Shown: piece by piece, positions 1 through 10,879 of the stretch | Numbering within the stretch: position 1 is the first letter of the stretch | Layout: each line of letters begins with the position of its first letter | Assembly (NCBI GenBank): GCA_039619475.1 | Contig: CM077115.1 | Coordinates: 592,931,643 to 592,995,642 of the forward strand | Reading direction: 5' to 3' | Length of the DNA: 64,000 nt | Source of the DNA: Icerya purchasi | Taxonomy: Eukaryota > Arthropoda > Insecta > Hemiptera > Monophlebidae | The notes under the pieces: model-generated | The model's input: the letters and a program-made list of their open reading frames with translations, nothing else | What the model was told of the DNA's origin: nothing | Databases searched by the model: none | Translations under genes and position numbers: made by a program

Positions 1-2820
1 GAGATCACGATTGCGGTCCTACAACGTTCAACAGCTGCAGTGATTGCTAAGCTGTATGTGTGCATAGATTAAGCAGAAGGAATGAAAGCATAAATAATGA
101 TGGATATCACTAACGACGGTCGAAATGGTAAAGAGTTGTAAGAAAAGAACCTAACAAAGATGATGAAAGAATGATGAAAATTGCGAGAAAGGTGGTAAAA
201 ACACTGGAAAAATGGCATTAAATATCAAAAAATTGACTAAAATGGTGTAAAGGTATTAAAATGTAGGAAAACAAAGAGAAATGTTGGAAAATTGCTTATA
301 ATTAGTCAAAAGTGATGAAAACGTTTACTACATGTCAATGCCACTGCTTTTACATCTAAAATATTACAAAGGTATAACTCAATGTCTAAGTTGTGAGGGT
401 AATGTGATTATTCTTTGTTAACCTCTTTATCATACACATATCAAACATAACAAAATATATATTTTTATCTCTCTCATTCTATAACTGTATCTGTACCTGT
501 GTTCACGTTTGAACGGTTGTTTTCTACTAACACACTCATATATTTTACATGCATGCAAGCATACTCACCAACAATCACACATCATCTCGTATATAATGAC
601 AATACAATTTCCGCATGCGTCTCTCTCTTCGTAATCATGAATTCTAATCATAGTCATCATCCTGCATTTCAAAAATAATAGTATAAGGGAAATTTAAAGA
701 AAAAATGTAAAATAAATCATTTTTGGAATAATGCAAAGGGTGAGATAATAACTTTGCTAGCATGAATGTATATTTAGACTAATTTCATAACATTGAAATG
801 AATGATAATGGTATATAGCATGAATGGAACGGGATGAAGGATTCATTATGGTTAAAAATATGTTGTTGTTTTGTATGACTTTGCAATAATGACAATATGG
901 GAAACAAAAAATATGTATGATTGGAAAAAACTGTATGGGAGAATAATTGATTTTAGGTAATAAAATAGTATACTTCGATTAATTTTAAAACATGTAGGAT
1001 TTTTTTCAGAAATGTGCAAAAGGAATATATAGATTAATTGATATATTAATTTTAATAGCATGAACATGTATTTAGAATAACTTCGTGTTATATTATTAAA
1101 TTTTGAAGTTTGTTAGCATGAGGGAAAAGGAGTGAATGCTATGGTATGGGTAAAACAAACGAAGTGTTTTCATAGATTAGTGATTATATAGAAGAAAAAA
1201 GTATGTATGATCGACTTTGTTATTGAAAAAATAGTATGCTTGGACTAATTTAAAAAAATGTATGATAGGTTACTGGAAGCGTATGGTGTACACATTCATA
1301 AATGCCTTAATTCTATTGCTTTTGTCATGATGGTAAAAAAAAATGAAGAAAAAAATAATTCATGATGTAATTATGAGGAGTAATTTTGTCATGTATGTTT
1401 ACAACAATATGTTTTCTATAGGTTAGCTATTTGTGAATTGAGAAAAAAATTTAAATGATAAAAAATAATATGTACGATAGATTAAAAAAAAATAATATGT
1501 TTGATGTGAAAATGAGTTAATGCCTTCTACAGAGATGATTGATTTTTTGGAAATGATAAAATATACTTAATTTGATTTTAAAATTATTATGCATGATTTG
1601 AAATTAGGAAATAAAACACCTTGGAAGAATGGAGCGAAGAGAATTTTTCTACAATTTCAGGAAAAACTATGTTATGATAAGTAACAATGAAAGAGATGTA
1701 TTCGTGGTAATGAAGCGAGTATTGTCTGTGGGCTATAAATGTGTGCACGACATATTACGAAAGATTTGAACAAAAGTTTGCGTAACAAATGAATAAAAAT
1801 ATACTTGGGTTAATTTAATAACACAGAGAAAAAAATATTATAGTGTCGGTGAGGTTAGTAATGTATGTTCAGAGGTCTTGACAGTGGGGCGCGAGTGGTA
1901 ATAGTGGCGAGAATGAATGAAAAAGGAAAATAATAATCTTTTAGTCAGCCTTTTTATGTTTGATGTGATAATTGTTCACAGATAGATGCATGTATCTTCG
2001 ACGTTTTTTATAATCAAGCTGTTGCTCTCGCACACATACATGCATACAGTCTCTCACTCACACATTGCAACTCTGATCTGCTCATGCTAGCACGTTTTTT
2101 CTATAAACATGCTGTGTCTCGTAAGCTAGTAGGTTTTCTACCTGTTGCTCTATTGATCAACACACCTCATAGACGATCCCGTATATACCTCAAAAAATAT
2201 ATGTAAAATAAAAAAAGTGTGATTATGAAAGATTTTAAACAATTAGAGAGAACTCTCCGGGTCTTAGGTTGTGTCTTACAAATTAATGAAAACTCACACA
2301 GCTGCGGAAAATACTTGATGTACGTGATGTACATGAAAAAGTTGAACAGTTAGATTCGTTAAAGAAAGAATAAAAAATATAATGTTTTAGTCTAAAAAGA
2401 TATGAACAAATTATGCGGATTATATTCGAAAATTAGACAATAATTACACGTACACTTTATACAACTGGTTCAGATTTTTGTAATATTCATCATTACCAGT
2501 ACTTTAAGTTAAGAGGAGGAAAAAGAAATAGAGAAATAGTTAAATAGTTAAATAAACTGAATTGAAAAGGAGCGAAAAAAGATTAAAATTAATTAGGAAA
2601 AAATATATACAATAGAATGAAAGATATGGAGGGAATTGAAGGCAAAGAAAAAATATATGTAAATATATAGAAATAAAATTTAAATATGTATAAAAATATA
2701 TTTACAAAATGATTAACAAAACACAAAAAACGAACGGACTGTCGATTAGGGAAAAAAATATATACATTAATATACAAAAATATATACAAATATACACAAA
2801 ATTGATAAACGATCGAAATA
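1..2820. other. AT-rich gene-free flank with diverged repeat cores
   Basis: No coding region is convincing here; the open frames are short and low in complexity. From about 700 to 1830 there are scattered, decayed versions of the core that fills the arms to the right, for example 'tatatttagactaatttcata' near 765, 'atacttcgattaatttt' near 970 and 'atacttgggttaattt' near 1801. This suggests that the repeated module of the left arm extends outside the gene at 2829-3824. The stretch 2590-2810 is dominated by A-rich 'aaaatatatacaaatata' sequence. Functions are not inferable. Confidence 0.5.
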
Positions 2821-2828
2821 ATGAATAG

Positions 2829-3824
2829 TTAATCTGCGCGAATTGTACGTTGGCAGTCGATACAATCTTTTACTTTCATACAATTTCGAGTACTATGCAG
2901 AAATATATCGTCATCGAAATAATATTCTTCATCATTCTCATGTTCAAAACATGGTAGAAGTGATTTTATCGTATCATCCTGTTTTAATCTATCTGGTAAA
3001 AATGTATAAATGTCTCCAACACAACTTTGAAATAACGTAATTATCATTTCTTTGGTGGCTGTAATGAACAACTGACTTAAATCATTTATATTGAGATTAT
3101 TCATAAGCTTCAGCGGATGGATAACATGATCGTACCAGGCCTTCATCACCATAACGTTTTTCGCTGCACAATGAAAACTATCAATCTCATTATGATGTTT
3201 ACAGGTTATCAAATTGCTTATACCAAAATACTCTTCATGTAGATTCTCAATACTATGTAGTCGAAAGACTTGATCCATATTAACGATTTCATAGTCTAAA
3301 TCACTCAACAATTCAGACTTTTCGTTAAGTTCCATTAGTGTAAGTTTAGCATATACTGTTAAAATATATATGCGAGCTCTCGGTTTTTGAGATAATATCG
3401 TGAATATATCGCGTGCCATAAATATTTCTTCACGACAGGGAAATAATGAAGGATTTTTCAAGTAATGACTCATCGAAGAACATTGTAAATGTGGCATTTT
3501 TGATGCATGCCATGCTCTGCTTGGCTTATACAGCGTATGCAAACACTTTCCACCGGACATATCAATCATTGCTAGTTCAGTTACTCGAAAACCATAATCA
3601 CAATCTACATGGATGCTGATATCTACAAAATATTCCGCTATATCTGCTTGTTCTGTTAATAATACAGGACCAATGATATTATGTACAAAAGATGTTGATT
3701 CTTCTGCTGTATAACAATCATCTGACTGCGGTGATGGAGGTGATGAAGTTGTATGCGTGACACTATCACTCGAAAATGAATTCTGAATAAATTCGTCGAC
3801 TTTCGAAACAATGTTGTTATTCAT
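2829..3824 (-). CDS. Intact 331-aa protein of the inverted-arm element, possibly DEDD-exonuclease-like
   Basis: An uninterrupted 331-codon frame stands out in DNA that is otherwise full of stops. Residues 1-50 are a Ser/Thr/Pro-rich acidic tail. From about residue 60 there is a folded-looking region in which 'FVDISI' followed about 15 residues later by 'TELAMID' resembles the first Asp and Glu of DEDD-type RNase H-fold exonucleases; this is an inference from spacing only. A Cys/His cluster lies at C208, H210, H211, H218 and C219, and the C-terminal part is acidic and then Cys-containing (C316, C321, C324). The start is supported because the truncated copy at 13814 begins with the same MNNN and keeps the frame for about 50 codons. 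The gene sits in the left arm of a long inverted repeat and reads outward, away from the phospholipase-like gene. I do not recognise the family with certainty; it may be a gene of a virus-like element. Confidence 0.6.
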   Translation of the reverse strand: MNNNIVSKVDEFIQNSFSSDSVTHTTSSPPSPQSDDCYTAEESTSFVHNIIGPVLLTEQADIAEYFVDISIHVDCDYGFRVTELAMIDMSGGKCLHTLYKPSRAWHASKMPHLQCSSMSHYLKNPSLFPCREEIFMARDIFTILSQKPRARIYILTVYAKLTLMELNEKSELLSDLDYEIVNMDQVFRLHSIENLHEEYFGISNLITCKHHNEIDSFHCAAKNVMVMKAWYDHVIHPLKLMNNLNINDLSQLFITATKEMIITLFQSCVGDIYTFLPDRLKQDDTIKSLLPCFEHENDEEYYFDDDIFLHSTRNCMKVKDCIDCQRTIRAD

Positions 3825-6400
3825 GTTTGAATAATATTTTTAACTTTTTACTAAAAAATGTAGAAAATTATTACTTTTAACGTTAGAGCAAACTTTTATT
3901 AATGCGTGAAGAACACTGCTTCAACAAATTCTACACGTTCGACATAGCACTAATACTGACTGCCTGAACAGATCCTTTCGAGATTCTAGCTCGATGCAAG
4001 TCTTTGAAGATGTTGAGTCGTATCAGATAAACCACATTCCTTTGGTGAAAGCTGGTTACATACGCAGATGAACGAAGTTGAGAGGTGTTCTTTCGGTTAT
4101 GGGTGTTTGTGTGTAGGTGTGAACATATGAACCGTTTTTCTACAAAAGATATGACATGGAAGATTCGGGCAGACTCGATGACCTTGACACATGATCGAAA
4201 TCAACGACATGGCAACATGCATGCAAGGATATAAGCAGAGTACCTTTGCACTATGAGGGTACGCGGACATATTGAGGAAAAAAATATAATATGAAAGATA
4301 TTGAAAAAAAAAAAAATATTTAGAGTTTGAAAAAAATAGAATAATCTTAAACTAATAGACTCGAAAAGAATTATTACGAATGATGTTAAAATCTATATGG
4401 TGCGTGGGAATGTTTGGTGTGGTTTCACTGTAGTTTCAGGGGGATGTACTCATGAAAAATAATAGAAAATAATTGAAATTTGTGTAGGGTGGATAAGGGA
4501 GAGGGAAATTATGAAACAGCGTTAAATAAAAATATACTCGAATTAATGTTTGAATACTTACGTTTGGAAAAAGTCTTTAGAGGGGAAAAAATATATTTTA
4601 GACTAATTCCATAATACATAGACATGAAAAATTATTATGAACAATATGAGAAATACCGGCAGAAGATATGTGCGCAATCATACTAGTGAAGATGACAATG
4701 GATTTATTTTTAGAACCTGAGAAAAAAATAAAATAAGAAAATTATCAACGGTCGGAGGAAATGATTGGAAGCGAAAAAAAATATAATTAGGCTAATTCTA
4801 TAATATTAGACTTGAAAAAATTAATAAGAACGATAGGTAGCAGATGAGTGCGAGGGAACATTCTGTGCGCGGGAGAGAGTGGCTAATACATTGACAGATT
4901 TATTTTTAGAATCGGAGAAACAAAAAAAATATAAAAATTATGAACGTTCGGAAGAAGTAAACAGAAGTGTAAAAGAAAATTATACTTAGGCTAATTCTAT
5001 AATAATTTGACTCGAAAATAAAATATATATGAAGTGGTTGTGTGTATGTGTGTGTGTGGGAGTGATATCGCGGCGTTTATTTCGACGGCGACCGGAGCGT
5101 GTGTGGAATAGTACAGTGTAGCTTTGTAGAGGTTAACATAATGCTTGATATGTGTGCATGAATGGATGGTGTGCTTTTGCAATGAACGGAGAATACGGAA
5201 AAATAATAAAAAAAAGAATCAACGGATTACAAATAAGATCGGAAGCGGAAAAAGACAAAAAAATATTTATCAAGTGGTGGTGTGTACGTGCGTGTGTATG
5301 AACTTGTAGCGATCGCGAACAGGTTTCTATCGGTGGCGTGTGAGAGTGTGCATAGATGATCGACTAGTTAATTTCGAACGAACGACTGGATTTCACCTCC
5401 AGCACCTCGTGACAGTTTCAACTAGTTGCTGGAACATTTAAATATTTCCATTACAGCCGCGGTCGCGTTTACATAATACATCTCGTAGCAGCACACTCGC
5501 CCGCTCTCATTCGACTGATGAAACGTTCAAATATTTTCTTTAAAAATAAAATTTAAAAAAAAAAATGCCGGAACAGAGCGCGACTCGGAAAATTCCTTTA
5601 AAATTTGGGTTCTAAGTGTTGAGATTCAGACGTTTTTATCACTCCGGCAAAATTTTACCTCTCCCAACCTTGAAAAATTAAAATTATAAAGTATGCTACA
5701 TATATTACACGCAAAGGCATGTATAATACATACACATGATAGTAGAAGGCGCGATGCGTGGGAATGGGAGTGCACTTTCACTGTGGTTAACGTTATGATG
5801 GATACATGCGCGGGAACGGCGTGTATGTTTCCACATTTACCTGTACAAACGGGGAATCGCGAAAATTAAAAAATATACTTAGGCTAATTTTGGAATTTTT
5901 ATACTTAGACTTCGAAATATTTATTAAAAAAAAGATTGCGGTATCGGGAACGAACGACGCGTGCACGGGAAAGGAACGTACGCTTTCGCGGCGGCTATCG
6001 CAATGTTTGGATATATGCGTGGGATCGTGGGAGGGGCGAGTGGAGACTTGTGTTAGATTCTGGGCTTTAAATAGTATACTTAGGTTAATTTTATATTACA
6101 TATACTTAGACCTTGAAATATTTAAAAGATCGCGGCAACGCTGTGGGCAGGAGGGGTGAGCGGGGACTTGGGTTAGTTTCGGGCTTTAAATAATATACTG
6201 GGGTTAATTTATAATCGGTTACTTTCTACTCTCTACACATTAAAAATAAATACTTAGGCTAATTTTATATTACATATACTTAGACTTTGAATTAATTAAA
6301 AAGATCGCGGTAACGCTGTAGACAGGAGGGGTGGGCGGGGACTTGGGTTAGTTTCAGGTATTAATTATTAAACTTGGGTTAGTTTTTAATTGGTTCGAAC
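2829..6400. repeat. Left arm of a long, diverged inverted repeat
   Basis: Segments reappear reverse-complemented at 11300-13999. Clear anchors are 'tactgactgcctgaacagat' near 3954 against 13577-13596, the block at 4060-4140 against 13400-13500, 4900-5000 against 12940-13010, 5340-5400 against 11765-11815, and 5567-5640 against 11440-11515. Spacing differs because of insertions and because the arm is built of a repeated module. The module includes a core close to 'atacttaggctaattttata' (near 4545, 4595, 4785, 4980, 5875, 6075, 6190, 6250, 6365) and a G/C-richer part with 'gcgtgggaa' and 'ggatatatgcg'. The inner edge was not resolved, and 6410-6530 changes to a 'ggggaaaattgg' simple pattern. 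No gene other than the one at 2829-3824 is recognisable in the arm. Confidence 0.75.
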
Positions 6401-6599
6401 TATCGGAAATGCGCGGAACCTGTACAGTGAAAATTGGGGGAAATTTGTAGAAAATTGAGGAAAATTGCGAAAAATTAGTGTAAAGTGGGGAAATTTGGGG
6501 AAAATTGGGGAAACTTGGGTGAATTTTCGGCGCCCGTGCAAGAAATTGGGTTACTTTTTGCCCTCTGCACACAGTTCTGGGGTTTGTGACGTCAGAGTC

Positions 6600-9500
6600 T
6601 CCAGAACATAGATTTACTCACTACTTAAATAGGTAATGAACCCGTTAGAATGATTTTGCAATACGTTCTCTAATGCTGCAATTAGAATTAATCATTTTAA
6701 AATCAACTGAGAAGTTCACACTTGCTTTGTCTCATTATTTTAAATTATATAATAAACATCATTTTGTTATATAGGTGGTTGTATTCAGGAATATCCCAAA
6801 ACATTTTTCTCAGTAAAAATCTAAAAAAAATCTTCCCCTCCCAGGAGCATAAATTGCCCCCTCTCCCGAAACAGATTTCTGAATTCATTCCTGCTTTGGT
6901 ACCACGCATTTTCATCACACCTTACTATATGAACTAATCAAAATTCACTTTTCTCGTTACTTTATCAAATTAATAAATAATTATTTAATTAGGTTTTCGG
7001 TTAAAAAAGTAATAACGATATTTCTACTAATAAAATTACACAAGCTGCAGTAGCACAAGCAAGTATTTTCGAAGACTCCGCTTGTTTTCCTGAACTCGAA
7101 GATTCAGATTAACGCACTTTTTTATTTTATACTGTTCAGCCTATAGAACGAGCACATTTCAATGTAAAGCTGTCAAAGAACAAATACAAGAAATAGCTCG
7201 GGAATATGGCGATAAACTAGATCATCATAAAAATATCTTAGCCAATAGTTTACCGGACAATTCGGCAAAAACCGGACGATTAAAACGAACAAAGCCGACA
7301 GATTTATTATAAATGAATAGGGATAATTAAAAAATATTAAAATGCAATTAGCGGGAATCCTTGTCGCTGGATAAGGAGCTCCACAAATCATTCATACTGT
7401 GTTAATAGAATTGCTAGATAGACAAAAGCTGGTTGCAAAATTGCAAAACTGCAAAAAAAAAAAAAAAAATCAACACAAAGTAAAACATAAGTTTTTTTTA
7501 AAAATAAAAAATACTTTATAAAATGGAACATTAAAATCAATCACAACAAAACTGAACTGATCGTTTTACTTTTCATTTCAAAAAATTAATTAATATGCCG
7601 GAGTCATGCTTGATCGAGGGCTAATGTTCAATAAACATTTTAACTATACATTCAATGGACTCATTTTAGGTAGGTTAATTAATCATTTGTTAGTAAAACG
7701 TGTAATATTTTAGTAAATGGTTAACCACTGATATACGATGCTGTTGCTTGTCCAGCCATGTTACATGCGGCTCTTGTTTGGTCTGATGTTTGTAAATCCT
7801 CTATCAACAAGCTTCAGTTATCGTAGAATAATTCTTAACGTCTCATTTCGACTTCAACGTTTCGAATCGAATCACTTCGGCCCTATTAGTTCCGGTTGCG
7901 ACACGTTTTGCCCGCGCTAAATTTCGGCCTCGTCACTTTTCGAAATAAATCAAATTTAGCGCTAGCGAATTTTCAATTCTCTTCTTTATTAATATCACAT
8001 TTAAGACGTAAAAAGTATTGAATCAAAAACACCCGGGAAATCAGTAATTAATTCGCTTTACCTTCAGTAAAGAATCGCGGTATACTTATATAAATTCATT
8101 TTTCTTTGTAATGAGAAATTTACTTTCTCTTTCGCAAATATTCCGATTATTTCATTTACTATTTTTTTGATTTATATTTATCATTCTTCCTCAATTGTAA
8201 TTAAACGCGGATTGTACCGCTTCACATAACAATGATTACAATTTGTTTATTCGTAAGTTACTTTTTTAGTAAATGCATTATTAACCAACTCTATAGGTGT
8301 TAAATAATTTTATTTTTACTTTAAACAGAGAAATGAATGTTTTCAAAACATCAGTTCTATGAAACCGTTACAAAACTGCTATTTTTTAATTTATTCCTGT
8401 CTAGGTTAATGACGGAGTAATAATTTGTGAATATTAATTATGACAGTTAAACGTTTAAATGTGAAATATTGCCATATAAATCATAAATGCTCCATCTGAA
8501 AATATGCAACGTTCGGCAATCCCTGGTAGCAGTGAATTTAATTGCTATAATAATGATGAAATTTTATTTACTTTTGAAGTATCTTAATATCGCGACGATC
8601 AATGATTCGTTACGTAGCGCGAATTTTTTATCGACCTTTTCATTGCATAAAATCGATGAAAAGGCAATTTGGATATTTGTAATGTGTGCAATTTGCATGT
8701 GATAAAGCTTACTTCGTCATGTCAGGAATGCCCATTAAATAACACCGTCATACGTATACGGAAATTTAAAGTGTAGCGCATACTTCGAAAGATTTGAAAA
8801 TTTTGTTTACTTATCCGCTAACTAGATTTGCGCCTGTATTTGCTAACAAGAAAATTTAAGCTATCTAAGGAAATTTATGGGCATTTGTTTTGTTTACCTT
8901 TTCAGGTTTGGAAACAACGAAAATATAAAATAAAATTCAATATTTAAGAAACGGCTTGACATATTAACTTTACAATTGGAACATAAATTAAAATGCTTTT
9001 TAAGACAATCTATAATTTGAAGTAAACCGATTACTGCGGATGTTAAAAAAAGGGGCAAATATGTAATATGGAATTTAAAGGTACCTCAAAAATCCCCTTT
9101 AACAAATTAATAACTCACCTTAGATAAACTTTTACAAGTAAAATTCAAACTATAAAACAAAAGTCAGAAACTCTTTCATATCTCCCGCCTGTGCAACTCG
9201 ATAATTAGTTACAAATGTTTAACTGGCTAATAAATACACTCATTTACGGATATTATTTTAATTTTAAACTTGCTAATTTTTAACTTCAAAACGGAGTCTT
9301 TTGAGCCCTGAAAATCGAAAAATTTACGAAAATATAGCGAAATAATAAACAGGTTTTGAATTTCGATGTAATTTTTTTAGTGATCTCTGTATTTTTTTTA
9401 TAAATATTTTTTGACCTATAAAATATAACTATTTTCCTTTTAGAAATATATATTTCACGGAACATGATTCGCGAGTCGTCACAAAGTTGTACTTTTAGCT

Positions 9501-10040
9501 AGTTATTAATTCCATTATTATTTGCGTCATTTTCGTGTATATGATAATTGTATCTTTTTCGCGGTCGGCCGTCAAAGAAATATTGGTGTAAGACATTGTT
9601 AATATATCTCCATTTATAATTTGGACAAATAATTTTAAATTTATAAAACAGAAAAAAGAATAACAAGGAAAAAGAAAAATATAAATAAAAAGATAAAATG
9701 TATGTCCTCAGAAGTTAAGTCTGCGGTGGCATTCCTGAGGACATAGAAAAAACAACTAAAACAGAGTATAACCGTCACAATATGTAAACATTTTCATATC
9801 GCGAATCCGTTTAAATCTGCTAATAATGTAAATAACGATTTTTTTTTCCACATCCACACGGGCCGATGATTAAACATCTTATATTATTATTTGGAAACAA
9901 CATGCCGTGTTTATTACGCATTGATGCATTGTTAGGTTCTACTAACGATAACGCGTCACTTATAGGTAATATAGCTGACTGCTTTACAATTTTCACAGTA
10001 GCCTATTTTGTTTCATATAATGTTAATAAAACCAACTAAA
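6600..10040. other. Interior of the inverted-arm element, no recognisable gene
   Basis: This 3.4-kb AT-rich stretch contains no frame I can assign. Short open stretches exist, for example 7011-7110 (plus) ending in an acidic tail, 7151-7312 (plus, 53 codons) and 9854-10018 (plus, about 54 codons, hydrophobic end), but none has a recognised family, and they may be decayed genes or chance. A small perfect stem-loop lies at 9701-9745. If the element is virus-derived, its replication genes would be expected here, but they are not recognisable. Confidence 0.45.
9701..9745. other. Perfect 11-bp stem-loop
   Basis: TATGTCCTCAG at 9701-9711 is exactly reverse-complemented at 9735-9745 with a 23-nt loop. 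It lies 395 nt upstream of the phospholipase-like gene. It could be a palindromic remnant of a small element or a structural signal; nothing shows which. Confidence 0.6.
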
Positions 10041-10047
10041 AAAACAG

Positions 10048-10056
10048 TATAAATAG
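10048..10056 (+). promoter_or_regulatory. Possible TATA box
   Basis: TATAAATAG lies 92 nt upstream of the ATG of the phospholipase-like gene, a plausible promoter distance. In DNA this AT-rich such a match is common, so support is weak. Confidence 0.25.
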
Positions 10057-10610
10057 ACGTTTATATACCGGTAAACACTTGTAGAACCTATTGAAAAAAA
10101 AGAAAAAAGTATAAGTATATGTAGAAAAATATTTTTGAAATGGCGAGAAAACCGAGAAACGTTAAAGTGATTAAAAAATATAAAACGCGGTTGCGGTCTC
10201 GATACTGTGGTAAATATAGATATTATCTCAAACTGCATTATCCGGGTTATAATTATTTAGGACCAGGTACAAAGTTAGATAGTCAACTAAGTCATGGTGT
10301 AACCGGTATAAATCTGTTCGATATAATCGCTAAAGAACATGATACTATAGCATATAGCAACTATTCGGATAATAAAAATCGAGCTGAAGCGGATAGAAAA
10401 TCAGAAAATAAAGCTTGGAAACGAGTTAAAGTATCAGGGATAGTAGCTTCAGTGAGAAAGCTGCTGCTTGGATAACAACGAACGCTATGAAAGTAAAACA
10501 TAAATTAGGAGATGGATGCCGATCTGGTAAAAAACAAGCGGGAAAGCGGGAAACCAAAACGAAATCCTCTAAAGGAAAAACTTACATTTCAGAGATGTGT
10601 TAAATGTGGC

Positions 10611-10666
10611 CATGAGGACTAGTTGTAATTTGTTATAATAAATATAAAAAAAAAAAAAAAAAAAAA
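10611..10666 (+). mobile_element. Tiny retroposed insertion: 35 bp plus A-tract, 9-bp duplication
   Basis: AAATGTGGC occurs at 10602-10610 and again at 10667-10675. Between the copies are about 35 bp of AT-rich sequence and a run of 24 A (10646-10669, its end overlapping the second copy). This is the signature of an extremely 5'-truncated LINE or of a LINE-mobilised fragment. It interrupts the phospholipase-like gene. Confidence 0.75.
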
Positions 10667-10855
10667 AAATGTGGCGCTGAAAGCTGTTCGTAAAGAAAAA
10701 ACTCTCCTTAATGAAAAGTGCGATTAAAATGGTTAAAAAATTAAAGACGACAGTACTCGATAACGAAAATGTCAGAATTATTCCGATTAACAAAACTGGA
10801 GAAGCTCTTCTCCTTACACCATATTATTTAAGTGAGGCGGTGGAGTCGGTGTGAT

Positions 10856-10879
10856 TTTTTTTTTTTTTTTTTTTTTTTT
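10856..10879 (-). mobile_element. Poly(A)-only retroposition, 14-bp duplication
   Basis: GGAGTCGGTGTGAT is present at 10842-10855 and 10880-10893, separated only by T residues. A homopolymer flanked by a perfect 14-bp direct duplication is best explained by target-primed reverse transcription that copied only the poly(A) tail (minus orientation). It interrupts the third piece of the phospholipase-like gene. Confidence 0.8.

Noticed and set aside
7738..7960. Possible LINE RT tail ('LHAALVWSDVCKSSINKL')
   Set aside because: One frame faintly recalls an R1-like LINE segment, but the similarity is short and not supported downstream.
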